DNA of 64,000 nucleotides, taken from NCBI GenBank assembly GCA_036971715.1, contig JAVHJL010000001.1, forward strand, positions 310,001-374,000, in the 5' to 3' direction. This document shows, in pieces, positions 11,632-23,400 of the stretch (position 1 is the first letter of the stretch; the number at the start of each line of letters is the position of its first letter). A model generated the notes under the pieces. The model was given only the letters and a program-made list of their open reading frames with translations. It was not told the origin of the DNA and did no database searches. A program made the position numbers and the translations under genes. This stretch comes from Arthrobotrys musiformis. Lineage: Eukaryota; Ascomycota; Orbiliomycetes; Orbiliales; Orbiliaceae.

Positions 11632-12762
11632 CTAAAACCCACCCCACAATCCCTTCAAAACCTCCCCTAGTACCGCAACGTCCAACTCCCCTAGTGCTAT
11701 GAGTCCAGCATAGAGCTTCTCCAGCTTCTCCATAACTTTCTGATCCACCTGTCCATTTTGCATCTTCGTATTCACATAGAAGATCATATCCCGTTCAATA
11801 ACAGTGATATACCCATTGACATGAGTTTGTAGCTTTGCAAGAATATCCAAAATATGCTGTTTCTCAAGTATGCTTGGTACTGTTATTGTGATGCTTTCCA
11901 CTTCTTCCGTTTTCTCAGGTGCTGTAATGGTGACAATGAGGAATAAACTCAGTTGAAAGGATGTGTACGCCACAAGTCCTCCGAGTAGAAAACGGAGGGT
12001 AACAGTGAGGCCCCAAGCCGCCCATCCGGTTTTCATAGCCCGCCCTGCGGAAGCAAACCATGCTGTCAAACTCGTCAGGCAGACGATTGAAAGTAGAATG
12101 GCAACTTCGGTCGATAGCAAGGGTATAATCGAAAACGAAAAAATTGTAGCGGCGAACTGTAAGAGTAGCCGAAGAAACGATGCGGTGTATATACTCCCCA
12201 AGAGTAAATCCGCGCTAGTAGGTTGTATATGCGGGATCACTGGTGTGGCGAGGAAGAAGTTCAAAATTCTAGATTCTGAAACTGGCGTCGTTGGATCAAA
12301 GGCAGAGTGGTTCGGCGAGGAGGCGGCACCGCTACTACATCTGCGACAGGAATATTCTCCGCGGATTGATCTCCCCGCCTTTTCGGATACCGAAGCGGGA
12401 GCGTATAGATCCTCGGCCTCCGCCAGTGGTTGCATCGATTGTTTTATACCCCATCCATACCTCGGATATCGTGTGGCACCTCCACACCCGCCATATCTAG
12501 ACCCCGCGCCCGTTCCCCCGGTGCCCCTAGAGGAAACAGACTCGCTTCCGCCCACTGAAATGCCATCAGATGGACTAGGGAATATAAACGTGTCCGAAAG
12601 CGTAGGTAATAACGAAGCTGTGAGTAGTCCGTCGGCGCTGGTACCCTCGCTCGTTGGGGAAAAGGTCGTGGGTGAGAATTCAGAGAGGTCGACGAAGGAT
12701 TGGGTATCGAGTTCTAGTGGTGACGGGGGCGGTGCTTGTGGCGGAAGTGGGTCTTTCATCAT
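11632..12762 (-). CDS. Hypothetical membrane protein with disordered N-terminus
   Basis: This is a single uninterrupted frame of 376 residues from the ATG at 12760-12762. The first 190 or so residues are Ser/Pro/Gly-rich and look disordered, with repeated PSDG- and TSEGTSADG-like low-complexity segments. Residues about 205-310 hold three to four hydrophobic segments (starting near LLLGSIYTASFLRLLL, VAILLSIVCLTSLTAWF, and LRFLLGGLVAYTSFQLSLFLIV). A soluble C-terminal tail of about 75 residues with a helical pattern follows. It is convergent with ARP3, 213 bases apart. I do not recognise the family. A cytosolic-tailed endomembrane or plasma-membrane protein is the safest description. Confidence 0.6.
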   Translation of the reverse strand: MMKDPLPPQAPPPSPLELDTQSFVDLSEFSPTTFSPTSEGTSADGLLTASLLPTLSDTFIFPSPSDGISVGGSESVSSRGTGGTGAGSRYGGCGGATRYPRYGWGIKQSMQPLAEAEDLYAPASVSEKAGRSIRGEYSCRRCSSGAASSPNHSAFDPTTPVSESRILNFFLATPVIPHIQPTSADLLLGSIYTASFLRLLLQFAATIFSFSIIPLLSTEVAILLSIVCLTSLTAWFASAGRAMKTGWAAWGLTVTLRFLLGGLVAYTSFQLSLFLIVTITAPEKTEEVESITITVPSILEKQHILDILAKLQTHVNGYITVIERDMIFYVNTKMQNGQVDQKVMEKLEKLYAGLIALGELDVAVLGEVLKGLWGGF

Positions 12763-15700
12763 TATGACCTTTTTCTTTTATTTATATAGTTCTGGAGTAT
12801 CTCGATAACTACCCGTGAAGAAGGCCTGATAGGATAGATTTAAAACCTGCGGGCAGCTAAAAGAAGTAGGTATATTCCACCAACTGGCTAATCGTAAGCT
12901 TAGGGGTTCGAAATCATCGAAAAAGCTGTTAATTTGAACGAGGAACCGCTTACCTGGGGATGGGAGTGGAGAGTTAAGAATATATTCTCACATGCCCCTC
13001 CACCGACCCACCCATCCACCCATCCGAATGATGCCATGATCCACTACACCAACATTATACTGAACCAAGCGGCGCAAACCACATCAGACGACACGAAACG
13101 TAAGAAGACCAAAAGAAGAAACCCGCCGTAAAATCCCACCCAAAGTGATCAGAAGATTACCGGGCACATGGGAACTCTACCCACTAGCCTGCGCCGCCAA
13201 CCTGTCCACGCACCCCCCATTTCTGGATAGTTAACAAAATGTAAACCCCCACTCGTACCGTACCAAACTTCTCCCCCGGTGTAAGTATGGTGACATGGCG
13301 ATATCGCCGCCACTAATTTCTACTAAAATGCTGACGGGTTGAGTGGTAAGAAATAGGGGGGTCCTAAGTGAGAGACAAGTTAAACTGGGTCGCAAGTTGT
13401 CTCTCTTATCGGCTCTTATAGCCGGAAGTAACGCTGACAGACAAGACCTGCGCTATATGTACATATGTACCCGTAAGATTCATCCTCCTAGAAAACGCAC
13501 CGTTTCTGTCCCACATAACCCGGCTCACGAGACCCCCTCGTCCGCTTCCCACGCGATACCGATCTCATTGATGATAAAAGGAAAGAAAGAAGAAAATAAA
13601 TGAAAGATAACATCATCCTACTGGAAGATTCGGTAATATCTACGGTTAGAACCATGGTACAGACCAAGGGTGTGGGACACCAACTACCCTAGGAGATTTA
13701 AGGATAAGTCCTGATTCTTGTATCAGGAAGGAGGGGCTCTTTCCAACGTGAACGTGGCAAAAGAGGGTCCGAACCAGTCGAACCAGTCGAATCCAAAGGG
13801 AGGGTAGTACATGGCAAGGCCTCATGTGATGCTTTTGGGTTAGCGAGGAATGTGGTCGTGCATATTGGAGAGAGAGAGGGAAACTGATCGGGGGCCGCAA
13901 GACCCTTTTTGCATGGTACGTATACGACGGGATGCGGCAAGCTCCGAAATACTGCTTGGAGAAGTAACAAATTCGTGCCTAAAAATTTGATTCCTTGAGG
14001 CTGATACAAGCATACCTCGCGACGTATACCTCGTAGAACAAGCTTTAATTTTGCATAGTGTCGAGAGGGCCACGACAACACAAAATGGTGTTGGATGCTG
14101 ACATAAGCCACCTTTGCGATCTTGGGCGGGATCTGAAGCATGTACATCTGTTGATGTGAATTGCGCGAAAATCAACTGCTGCACAAAGAGGCAATTTAAA
14201 ATATCTGATTTCGACATTTTTTAGTTCCAAAGCAATTTGTATAAATTAGGCTCTACCCCAAGCAATGGGATTAAAAGGTTGTCGCTAAAACAAGTAAGCA
14301 AAGGTCAGTGAAATCCTATCAGCTTGAATTTAAATATTTACAATTAAGACACAGTACAAATACTTTTTCACGGGGAGCCATCGCATGGAAGGAGGATAGA
14401 GTATCTCATATCTCTAAAATATCCCAGGCGTAAAGGTTCCATCAGAGCGCTCCGAAGAACTTAAATCTTCATGTGGAATCCCGAGCCTTTCGACATAACG
14501 TGCGACGGCATACCCTGGGTATTTTTTTTTGGTTCTGCTTTACCTCAACAAACAAGACCTCCGCTGACTTGGAAGCCCCCGAAGCCCACATCTTCTTTTG
14601 ATTTCTTCAAACGAGCCACTTTTCCAATCCTAGTGTTCTCTGATGAAAGGGACGGTTCTTCAGGGAGGGAATCACCCCATCCCATGGCACGTCAGTCTAA
14701 TTAGTGATCTTTCAACAGTATAATTCTGCTTGTAACAAGGGTTTGTGTCATCATTCACGCCGAATGTTCTGGGCTACAATGCCTATCCACCCTTCCACGG
14801 CATGATGTTCAATTCGTGTCGGGAGAAAATTTCCGACATTTTGAACTCTCACTTCGGGTTGTGGTGCCTAGCTACATTGTAGCGCAAGTTACCTCCTTGC
14901 TTTGGGAAAGTTCAGAGGGAGGGGCGTATTCACTCTGGCCAGAATTGAATACGCCCCTGGAGAGGAGAAGGGTAGGAAGGAGAAATGGCCGAAAAGGAAA
15001 TCTTTGGAAAGAAAGTAGTTCGGCCCTAGTCCTCTCCACGGGTCCGAATTTATGGTATCTTTTCATTATTGAAAGTATTTACACAGGCCTGTGTGATTTG
15101 CGGGTTGGGGTTGAGTACATCTCGATCTGCTAGAGCAAAATAGAAATATGCCGCATTAATTAATCGTGGATTGATTTTCATGGCGGCCGGCATGGCTCTT
15201 ATTCTCTATAGAGACTGTGCGGTTTTATATTTCTGACATAGTGTCTTAAAACATTTAATCGGGGTATAGCTACTGACGTAGTATACATCTAGTCCCGGCA
15301 CATGCGCTGCTGTTTACATTCAAATACCCGCAGCAGAGTTTTATGAATTAGTGGACGATACTTGGGCAGTTGTGCTGAGTCTGAGGCTGTCACTAGCTGG
15401 TACGTCATATGATCATCTAGGGCGAGTGATCGAATTTAATATATATATCTGTAGAGCACTTAGTCGGGGATATTGAAGACAAGGAAACGTATCGATTCGA
15501 AGACGAGGTTTGTAGTAGGTAGGTTTATGGTCGATAGGCTTATGGATATACATTATATATACTTGTCTCGAATCCAGGCCCTGGGGTATATATACTGAAA
15601 TTGAAGAAGTTCCCATTTGCTGCAGCATTTCCATCGGTTTTGGTGTTTCGTTTTCGCTCGAGGCTAGCTAAAACTAAGCTTATAGCCGTACCTTATGCCA

Positions 15701-16491
15701 TATGCCACGCGGGAAAACCATATCCTATCGTAACGTAACGCGCGCTACTACCGAACAAAACTTGTCAAGACCCTGTCAATTGGTAATATCACTAACATAT
15801 GTTTTGTACGATAGATCGATGTAAATATTAATTTATGAATATAAACCAATTGCAATTGTTAACGCTAATTAAACGTTTTATAATTTAAAGTACTATTATA
15901 TAATTTATATTAACCGCTCATGAAGATCTTAGCTAAGAATTACAACATCTCACAACACTATTTTCTATAGATCTGTATAGATCTCGCCGAATCTAGGGAT
16001 CACCATATGAATTCACTCTATTATGACGGAACTCCCTAGTGCGATACTGGGCTACTAGCTGCCATCGAGCGCTGAATTCGCCGGTTATTTATGGCATTAG
16101 ATCGGCTGGTAGCCGGATATGCTTCTGTCTGCATATCGACCCGGGAACATTTCAAACGTACAACTTAGCTACTCTACTAGTTGCTCTGATATGTACCTTC
16201 GTGTTGGGACCGGCCTCGCATGGCATAGATATCGATTCGAAATCGATGTCAGCGTCCCTAATACCCTCGTAATCCGCTCGTCAGTCTAAGTCCTCTGATC
16301 CTAGCATCTGTACACATATACCTAAATTATCTGTACAGCTGTATATATATATGTATTTGCTGTTTGGTGTTGGCAAGCTGAAACTAGTTAGAAATTTAAG
16401 GCGAATTCGATTCAAACATTCGGAAAATTAAAAATTTTTTGGAGAAAATCAGAGCAAGTGGTCTTTTTGGCGCCGATTTCAAGAAGTCACA
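12763..16491. other. Long gene-poor region, no supported gene
   Basis: About 3.7 kb with only short, conflicting frames. The portion 15,770-15,960 is strongly A/T-rich, consistent with decayed repeat DNA or a long promoter-side spacer. The stretch 16,330-16,490 directly before the next start codon would hold its promoter. No RNA gene signature was seen. Confidence 0.5.
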
Positions 16492-19359
16492 ATGCTGCTG
16501 TATATCTCTCAGCCGCGTCTCCTATTGTTAGGGCTGCTAGTCACTAAGTCAGTGGCGGTAAATAGAGTCAACGCTAGAAGGGCCACCACTACGACTTCCA
16601 CCGTTTACGAAATTGTCACTGAATCTTTTATAGAGACCCTGTATGAGCGTCAACAGGGGGTTTGCGGGTTTGGAGGCCTGGACTTTTGCTCTAATGTCGA
16701 GTCTCAATGGCTACATTCCAACGAATTTGGATCAATGGGTAGTACTTCAGGCGGAAATCCAAGCGCTACTTCGACTTCGACCTCACCAAGTGCAAGTGCT
16801 AGTTCCGAGTACCAACAGATATTGTCTGGTAGTACCTTCCAGCTTTTTGTTACACAAGATAATGGAACCATTGCATATATCTCAATCAACTCAGATGGAT
16901 TCGCCTACCTTATCGGCTCTCGAACGGGGCAGCTATTCCAATGGTCAAATACCTCTCTTAGGACGTACGAAACGACCCCACGCGATTTCTTAGCGTTACC
17001 TGACAGCGAAGCCTCTCGTCGTGAGATGAGGCTAGAAAAGAGGCAAACTTTGACGAATGCGACAAATCGCGGTACTATCAGGGCGGATGAGATAATTCCC
17101 GCCGGTGCGTCGACAAATTTCACCTTGCTCCTTCATGAAGTCGACACGGAATTAATTTTAACATTTGAACAACGAGAGGCTTTGTTCGGAACCGGCCCCG
17201 GTTGTACCTCGAACTCAGCAGCCCCGGATGAAGTTTTAGCGTTTGGAATCGCTGACGATTATAGTTCTTTGTCTGATTGCTCCGTGGTATCGATATCAGC
17301 TAGGGTAGCAAGCGGAGTATCCTCGATAAGTACCAATTCAAATACAGGTACAAACAGTGGGCCGGGATCTAGTGGCTCCTCTGGGGGCTCTAGCCGATCC
17401 GGAAGCTCAGGAAACTCAAGCGGGGGCTCGAACGGCGGCTCTAATGGCTCTGGCGGTCTTTCTAGTGGGAACTCCGATACTGGTTCTGACAATGATTCTA
17501 TAACATCGCTCTCTTCTTCCGGCTCTAACCTCCCTAGTTCCACCGATTCTGGTCCCATTACCTCGGACTCGGCAACATCGAGTACCTCCGCCAGCCCTGG
17601 ATCGGGTGGAACATCCTCCCCAAGTAACACCAATTCGCCCGAGTCTTGCACTGACACTACCTGCTCGTCCTCCAGCTCAAATGGGGGTAATTCAGCCAGC
17701 ACTACGGGTGGCTGCGAAGCGAAGACCGCCATTCCAGCTAGTTTGAGTTGCCCTAACCATGTCGACGGTGACTATATTACTCTAGATATGGCTGTCTACA
17801 GTCTATGTACAGGCTATAGTATTTTGTCCACGACCGGCGTCGTAACAGATGCTGACGCTATAAATGTTGGGACCATTCGACTCCTCCCTTGTTTGGAAAC
17901 CTGTGTATCTCGAGGATATAGCGGTGCCTTGTTCAGCGCCCATTGCGGATGGGATTACACGAAGAATACATGGATGTGCGGATGCGGGACCACGACGAAT
18001 AGTTATCTGACCCCAACTGGGACATATATCGGGTTGTTTACGTCAAAGACGGCAGCTGTGTTTATTTGCAGCAATACATTTGACTACTCTGGCACTACAC
18101 CAGACCCCACGCGTGATACTATTATCCCCCCACCGAAATCAGAATGTTATCTTCCGGTAACCGACAAAGTATCGGCGTCTAAACGATGCCCTTACAATAC
18201 CGACAATACGTGGCAAAACATAATATACAGCGACGGTCAGATTGTCACGTCTCTCTGCCCTGGTGCGATGTTTGTTGCTACATTAGACCTCATGGCCTGG
18301 ACTACCTTCAGTACATCGCCAGTCCCGCTGAGTATGAGCTATTGTCTTCAAGCCTGTGCCAATTCAGTCGGATATAGCAATACATGTCCGGGAGTGGCAT
18401 TGGTCGCTGACTCTACGTCTCTCTCGAACGGGTACAGGGCAAAGTGTGTTATGGCGACTGGCGGTAATTTGGCTCTCCTCACGACGGATTCTCCTGCATT
18501 AGACAACCTTCGGTGGCTTACAGCAGGCGAGCACATCTGTAATAATGGTTTTATGGTCCCGCAATGCTGGCAACTACTTTCTACGACCCCTGCAACCGCT
18601 TCATGTTGCTCTGGTGTAAAAACAAGTTACCGATACACATTGGGCATCAGTGTGTTTAACGTTTGCGAGGGATGTATGTGGGATGTCAGGTCTACTGCAG
18701 GGTCCACCAAAATCGGAACAGAGAATAACTTGTTCTACGACCAGTGCATGACGAGTTACTGCCAGGGGGGTGAATCATGCAGCGCCATTGCTGCATTTAC
18801 AACAACAGCCACGACTGGTGCTACCCCAACCTACCAATGCGTCAGCATGGGACAAGACGATGCAACAATGACTAACACAGTCGCCGACGTCGGTGACGAT
18901 GCTTATTGGGGCACGGCTGTGGCCTTCCTCTGCACAAACACCTTTGGCCTTCAGCTTTCTGCCCCAATAACGTCGGATCTGGCACCCGTTTTTCAGTTTT
19001 GCGCCGCAACTGTTAGTACCGGGGCAAGCAGTTGGACAAGTTTTTTCGCGACGACCCAGGCTTTATACAACTGGAATGCTATTGCGACCGCTACCTCTGT
19101 ATTACTCTCTGCTGGGTGCACTTACGGCTGCAGCGACAGGGGCCCGGCTACTCAAGCAGTTTGGGCGCAGAAGTGTGCAACGGCGGTCGCGGGAGGAACT
19201 GCAAATTACTTTGAGGTTGTTCGGGAAAAAGGGAACGATGGAAAATGCTATTGTAGATATCCGCAGCAAGGAGCGGCGGCGGCGCCCTACATCTTTGCTT
19301 CGTTTACTGCTAATACCGACGTCATTGAAGTCTACGCCTACACGGGGAATAACGCATAG
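16492..19359 (+). CDS. Large secreted Ser/Gly-linker protein with four Cys-rich modules
   Basis: An intronless frame of 955 residues starts at the ATG at 16492. The N-terminus is a probable signal peptide: a Leu-rich core around residues 8-20, then VAVNR. A Thr-rich and acidic region and a segment with beta-strand character (about 110-270, including LGSTFQLF-like text and KR dibasic sites) follow. A Ser/Gly/Asn-rich linker of about 120 residues (around 280-400) leads to a 550-residue Cys-rich half. That half splits into four units of about 115-140 residues. The first three each open with a Cys and close with a related block: FICSNTF, HICNNGF and FLCTNTF. Within each unit Cys pairs recur at similar spacing, which recalls WSC/PAN-like disulfide folds without a clear match. 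A cell-wall or secreted adhesive role is inference. No GPI-type hydrophobic C-terminus is visible. Confidence 0.75.
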   Translation: MLLYISQPRLLLLGLLVTKSVAVNRVNARRATTTTSTVYEIVTESFIETLYERQQGVCGFGGLDFCSNVESQWLHSNEFGSMGSTSGGNPSATSTSTSPSASASSEYQQILSGSTFQLFVTQDNGTIAYISINSDGFAYLIGSRTGQLFQWSNTSLRTYETTPRDFLALPDSEASRREMRLEKRQTLTNATNRGTIRADEIIPAGASTNFTLLLHEVDTELILTFEQREALFGTGPGCTSNSAAPDEVLAFGIADDYSSLSDCSVVSISARVASGVSSISTNSNTGTNSGPGSSGSSGGSSRSGSSGNSSGGSNGGSNGSGGLSSGNSDTGSDNDSITSLSSSGSNLPSSTDSGPITSDSATSSTSASPGSGGTSSPSNTNSPESCTDTTCSSSSSNGGNSASTTGGCEAKTAIPASLSCPNHVDGDYITLDMAVYSLCTGYSILSTTGVVTDADAINVGTIRLLPCLETCVSRGYSGALFSAHCGWDYTKNTWMCGCGTTTNSYLTPTGTYIGLFTSKTAAVFICSNTFDYSGTTPDPTRDTIIPPPKSECYLPVTDKVSASKRCPYNTDNTWQNIIYSDGQIVTSLCPGAMFVATLDLMAWTTFSTSPVPLSMSYCLQACANSVGYSNTCPGVALVADSTSLSNGYRAKCVMATGGNLALLTTDSPALDNLRWLTAGEHICNNGFMVPQCWQLLSTTPATASCCSGVKTSYRYTLGISVFNVCEGCMWDVRSTAGSTKIGTENNLFYDQCMTSYCQGGESCSAIAAFTTTATTGATPTYQCVSMGQDDATMTNTVADVGDDAYWGTAVAFLCTNTFGLQLSAPITSDLAPVFQFCAATVSTGASSWTSFFATTQALYNWNAIATATSVLLSAGCTYGCSDRGPATQAVWAQKCATAVAGGTANYFEVVREKGNDGKCYCRYPQQGAAAAPYIFASFTANTDVIEVYAYTGNNA

Positions 19360-20447
19360 ATTAAATGGCTAGTAGAGCATATATAATGGTAAACCGATGT
19401 CCTATGACCACCGAACTGATGGGAATTCTAGCACCAAAATACTTGCGTTACCGTGCGCATGCCTTTATTTTTTTAATTTTATCTTGCTTTATCTATATTT
19501 ACGACACCTCCCCAATATAGCAAATTCGCATCTTTACATTTCAAAAATCTCTCTATGTTTGATTAACCAGCTATCGATGTCAGTATGTATTTCATTAAAT
19601 GAATACCAACAAAAACCATAGCGAGATGGAGTAGAGCACTCGAATAAAAAATATTCCCACAATCAAAGAGCAAAGGGTATCCACGTGTATTAGATGCCCC
19701 ACCACAAAGGCACAAAGGCCGGGGTGCTATTTTTTTTCTTATAATATATTAATATCTTAATAGGTTAATACACGTGTATACACAGGTTGCGGGATTCATG
19801 AATTCAAAGCTACAGAAGATGAGTGCCCAGTCTCAAGGCTAACAGAAGATAAACTCAACGTGTACAATCGATCAACTAGTACATGCAGTTGGAGACCAGC
19901 AGGCTCGGGATTCGGGTGGAATTAGGTTACAAAATACTTTTGAAAGTGACAATATTCAAATGTAACCAATCCGTTTGATCTAAAGTATATACTTTTCTAT
20001 CTATTATTTTCGTAGTTAACGCAATAATATCATGCATACAGCCACTGGATTTTCCTCCAGCGAATGAGCTAATAGTTGGTACAGTCAGGGAGACCGGCTG
20101 GTAAAAAAAATGACTTGATCATTGACTTTTACTTCATGATATTGAACAATTCTTGCCACACCGGTGGCTTTTCTTGCTTAAGCGTATCTTGGAAAACTTT
20201 GTCACGTTGATTAGCCTCAGCATGCCGGCTCAGAGTTACTTTGATCGGCTATTGTACCCGTCCTTTTTCCTGATGATCAACGCGCTCTTTTTCCTGTTGA
20301 CCTGGGTCTTCTTTTTCTGAATCTGCGAATTCCTTTGGATGCTTTATTATACACCCTGGAAGCGATTTTTGTAGTCTCGAATCTAGGCACTGATAGAGGC
20401 AGAGAGATTTCCGCTAGTGCTCGCGTTCTCTCTATCATGGCCCCGGC
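19360..20447. other. Intergenic with a small coding-like patch
   Basis: The first 400 bases are A/T-rich and look like 3' sequence. Between about 20129 and 20340 on the minus strand two short blocks read like protein in different frames: a Lys/Glu/Gln-rich block, and one ending KPPVWQELFNIMK then stop. They may be unplaced 3' exons or remains of a gene. I do not call a gene. Confidence 0.4.
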
Positions 20448-23400
20448 TCATGAATCGGAGACATCAGAATTTGAGTAAGTCTCCGGTAAATGAGCAGGCG
20501 AAATGGTCACGCCAGTTTTGTTTCTGGGTGGGCTTACAAGGTCAGATGCAGCTTCCATGTCCCTTTTGGCGTCGTATATTATCTCTTCGATGTTGACTTT
20601 CCCTCCATCGATGGACGATTCAGCGTCAAGAATGCTTTTGATAAAGCTTCTCGCCTTCGCAGCCAGAAGGACCCAAAGTGGCTTTTGTTCCTGGAAGTGG
20701 GTCTCCAGCAAAGCAATGATAGAGACTGTCAGTGCTAGCTGCTGTACAGTAGGGCTGCCCCAAAGTTCGCATTTTTGCTCAACGTCGGCGTGGATCAGTT
20801 TAACTCTAGCCCAAAACGTATCCCGGAATAGCTTTCTTGCATCCGCGCTTGCGATAACGAAAGATCCATCATATGATTGAAACTCCAGGATTGATTTAAT
20901 AAAATCACGATTTGGGGCATCTTTGATAGCTGGGATTTGTCTCGTGAGCCGGAGCTGGCTGAAGGCTAGGATATCCGGGCCAGAAGGGCTCCCTAGCGTT
21001 GGATAATTTTCAAGGGTTCTCGGGGGGGATTCGGCGCCATCCTCAACCGCAGCTTTCGTAGAATTTGGCAAGGAGGCTAGCGCGGCGGTGGGTGCCATCC
21101 GCGGAAGAGGGATATGATACCGCCTGTACGTAGTACCTAGACCACGGGCAGGGGGTAGAGGCCCCCCGCGCCTGTACGCAACGCTATTTGGTCCCCCAAG
21201 TAAACCAGGTGGCTTTTGGCCGTGCCCGTGCCCTTGACCTCCACAATTACTAGGGGGCGGGGGTCTCCCACGCTCATACTCTGCGCTACTAATTGGCACG
21301 CCAGATAAACCAGGCCCACCTTGTGTCGCTAGAGGGGAAGGCCCACCCATCGACCAGCTATTACCGTGAAAGAACCTACCCACGCCAACTTCGGTCTATT
21401 CGGTAAATGCACTAGTAAGCCGAATTGCATATACAATTATGATGTTGCGAGGAAGTAGTCATATTCTTACCCCATTATATTCAAGTCTGGAATATTTGCA
21501 AGGAGGTGGCTGTCGGCTTTTATGTATCCCGTCTTCGTCGTCGCTACAGTCGGTGCGTGCGGGACTCCTCATCGGAATATTGTTCGAATAATAATCATAT
21601 ATACCGCTAATCCCAAAATCATACGATGTATCGGTATCGTTATCAGAGCCACTTTGATCTTTCAATGACTCGCTTCCACTTGGCTCCTGCATCGCACCAG
21701 CCCCTACACTCCCACCCGGCCCTGTAATCCCATAATTATCAACTATCGTATATAGAGTTCCATCTTCCTCTTCTGATTCAAGCAACTCTAATCCTAATCC
21801 ACCATCCGATGGTCTCGCTGTTTGGGCTCCTCGAGGCTGTAGGAGATCTAGGTAGTCTTGAGAATCACTCGTTATACCTTGTTCCCCTTCGGTAAACGGG
21901 TCTTGGTTGATTTCGATAGGATGAACGCGTTCCTCCACTGCGACGAAACTAGTCCATTTAGATACGAGGGACCATTTGCACCCTAACCGCTCTCCTTCGC
22001 CGGCTATAGACTCCCTCTGCGAACCTCGGCTAAAGACTCCATCCGACCATGATGCGTCGGTAGAAACGCAAGAACTAAGGTGACTTAGCTCTCGCTCGAG
22101 GTCCCCTAGAAGCGCTCGGGCGGCGAGTTTATGCAATGTAGTGTCGTCCCGTTTTAGCCGCTTTAATGGGACCCAGGTTGAAATTGGGTCTTCCCCAAGT
22201 TTTCTTGTGCGAATGTGAACTCCTGAAACGGGTGCTCCAGGCTTGAGGGACTCAAAAAGCATGAGGACTCGATTTCGTAGGAACAGGTTTAGGTCGCAAA
22301 CTCGTTTTGGGGACCGCATCATCCCATGGGTTCTGACGAGGTCTTTGAAATCCGTTTCTTGATAATCAGTTGAGAAGCGTTAGTTACTTTTGTGATGTTG
22401 AGGTTCATTTTTTCTGAGGATAATCTCGTCTTTCAAGGGGCTTACTTTTTTCACTGTCCTCTTGCCGGTCCCCCAGTTCAATTTCAATATCACATATATG
22501 ATCCGCCAGAGCGGCTTCCAAAACTCCAACGAGGTGGTCCTCCCATTCACCCTTCTGCGCTAGAGCTCGAGGTATTACCTCTGCATATCCCCCGCCGTAC
22601 TTCCCAATGCCTTCGACTAGGGCGTGGGATACAGCGTCGCCGATTCCGACGCAGAAGAACCTAACCCTTCCTTCCGTCTTCGTTCTTGTCTCTGCAACAA
22701 AATTTAGTGTTTCATCCAAGTCCCAGACCTCTCCATCCGTTATCGCCACAACATCAACAAAATTTGTTTTGTCGTCAGTTTCCATAATAGCTTTCAAAGC
22801 CGGTAGCAAGTTCGTTCCACCCATATCCGAGCTGAAAGATGTTTCGACATAGCCTAACGCTCGACCAAGGGTTTTCTCAGAGTATCTCTGCGACTTGTGC
22901 CACATCGATTTATAATCTGTCCCAAATGACCATATATTAAACAAACGATCCGTAGGAATACCTTTTAGAAAGAACTTCATTGCGGATTTGAGAGGGATCA
23001 TTTTGTCATCCATTGACCCTGATCGATCAGCGAGAAAAATTATCTCGCTATCCCTAGCACCCCGGTCTCGCGATTCGCTAGTAGCACCTGCAGTATTGCG
23101 CCTGGCATTCAGCATAAATTCCCTTGGAATTGTCAGCATTACCGTTCTGTGGTTTTCTAATGTTGGATGCGTTTCTATCCAAGCTTGAGGTTGCTCTAGA
23201 CTAGCTTCTGAGCGTGTTTCGATGTAGAGAACGAAATCTCGATCAAGATGTTTGACCGTTTCCTCGAGGCGGACAAGAGCCGACTTTTTATCAGTACTTT
23301 CGCTTGGTTGCCCAAAATCTTCCCAACTTTGGCATTTCCGGGTCCCAGCCCCTCTCTCAATACTAGTTGCGTGGGTGTCGCATTTAATTGAGATTATTTC

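Noticed and set aside
11963..12808. 281-residue plus-strand frame
   Set aside because: It is antisense to the membrane protein gene. The hydrophobic segments and codon texture support the minus strand.
17259..17732. 157-residue acidic Pro/Glu/Leu-rich frame on the minus strand
   Set aside because: It is the exact antisense of the Ser/Gly-rich linker of the secreted protein. The low-complexity codons create a stop-free shadow frame.
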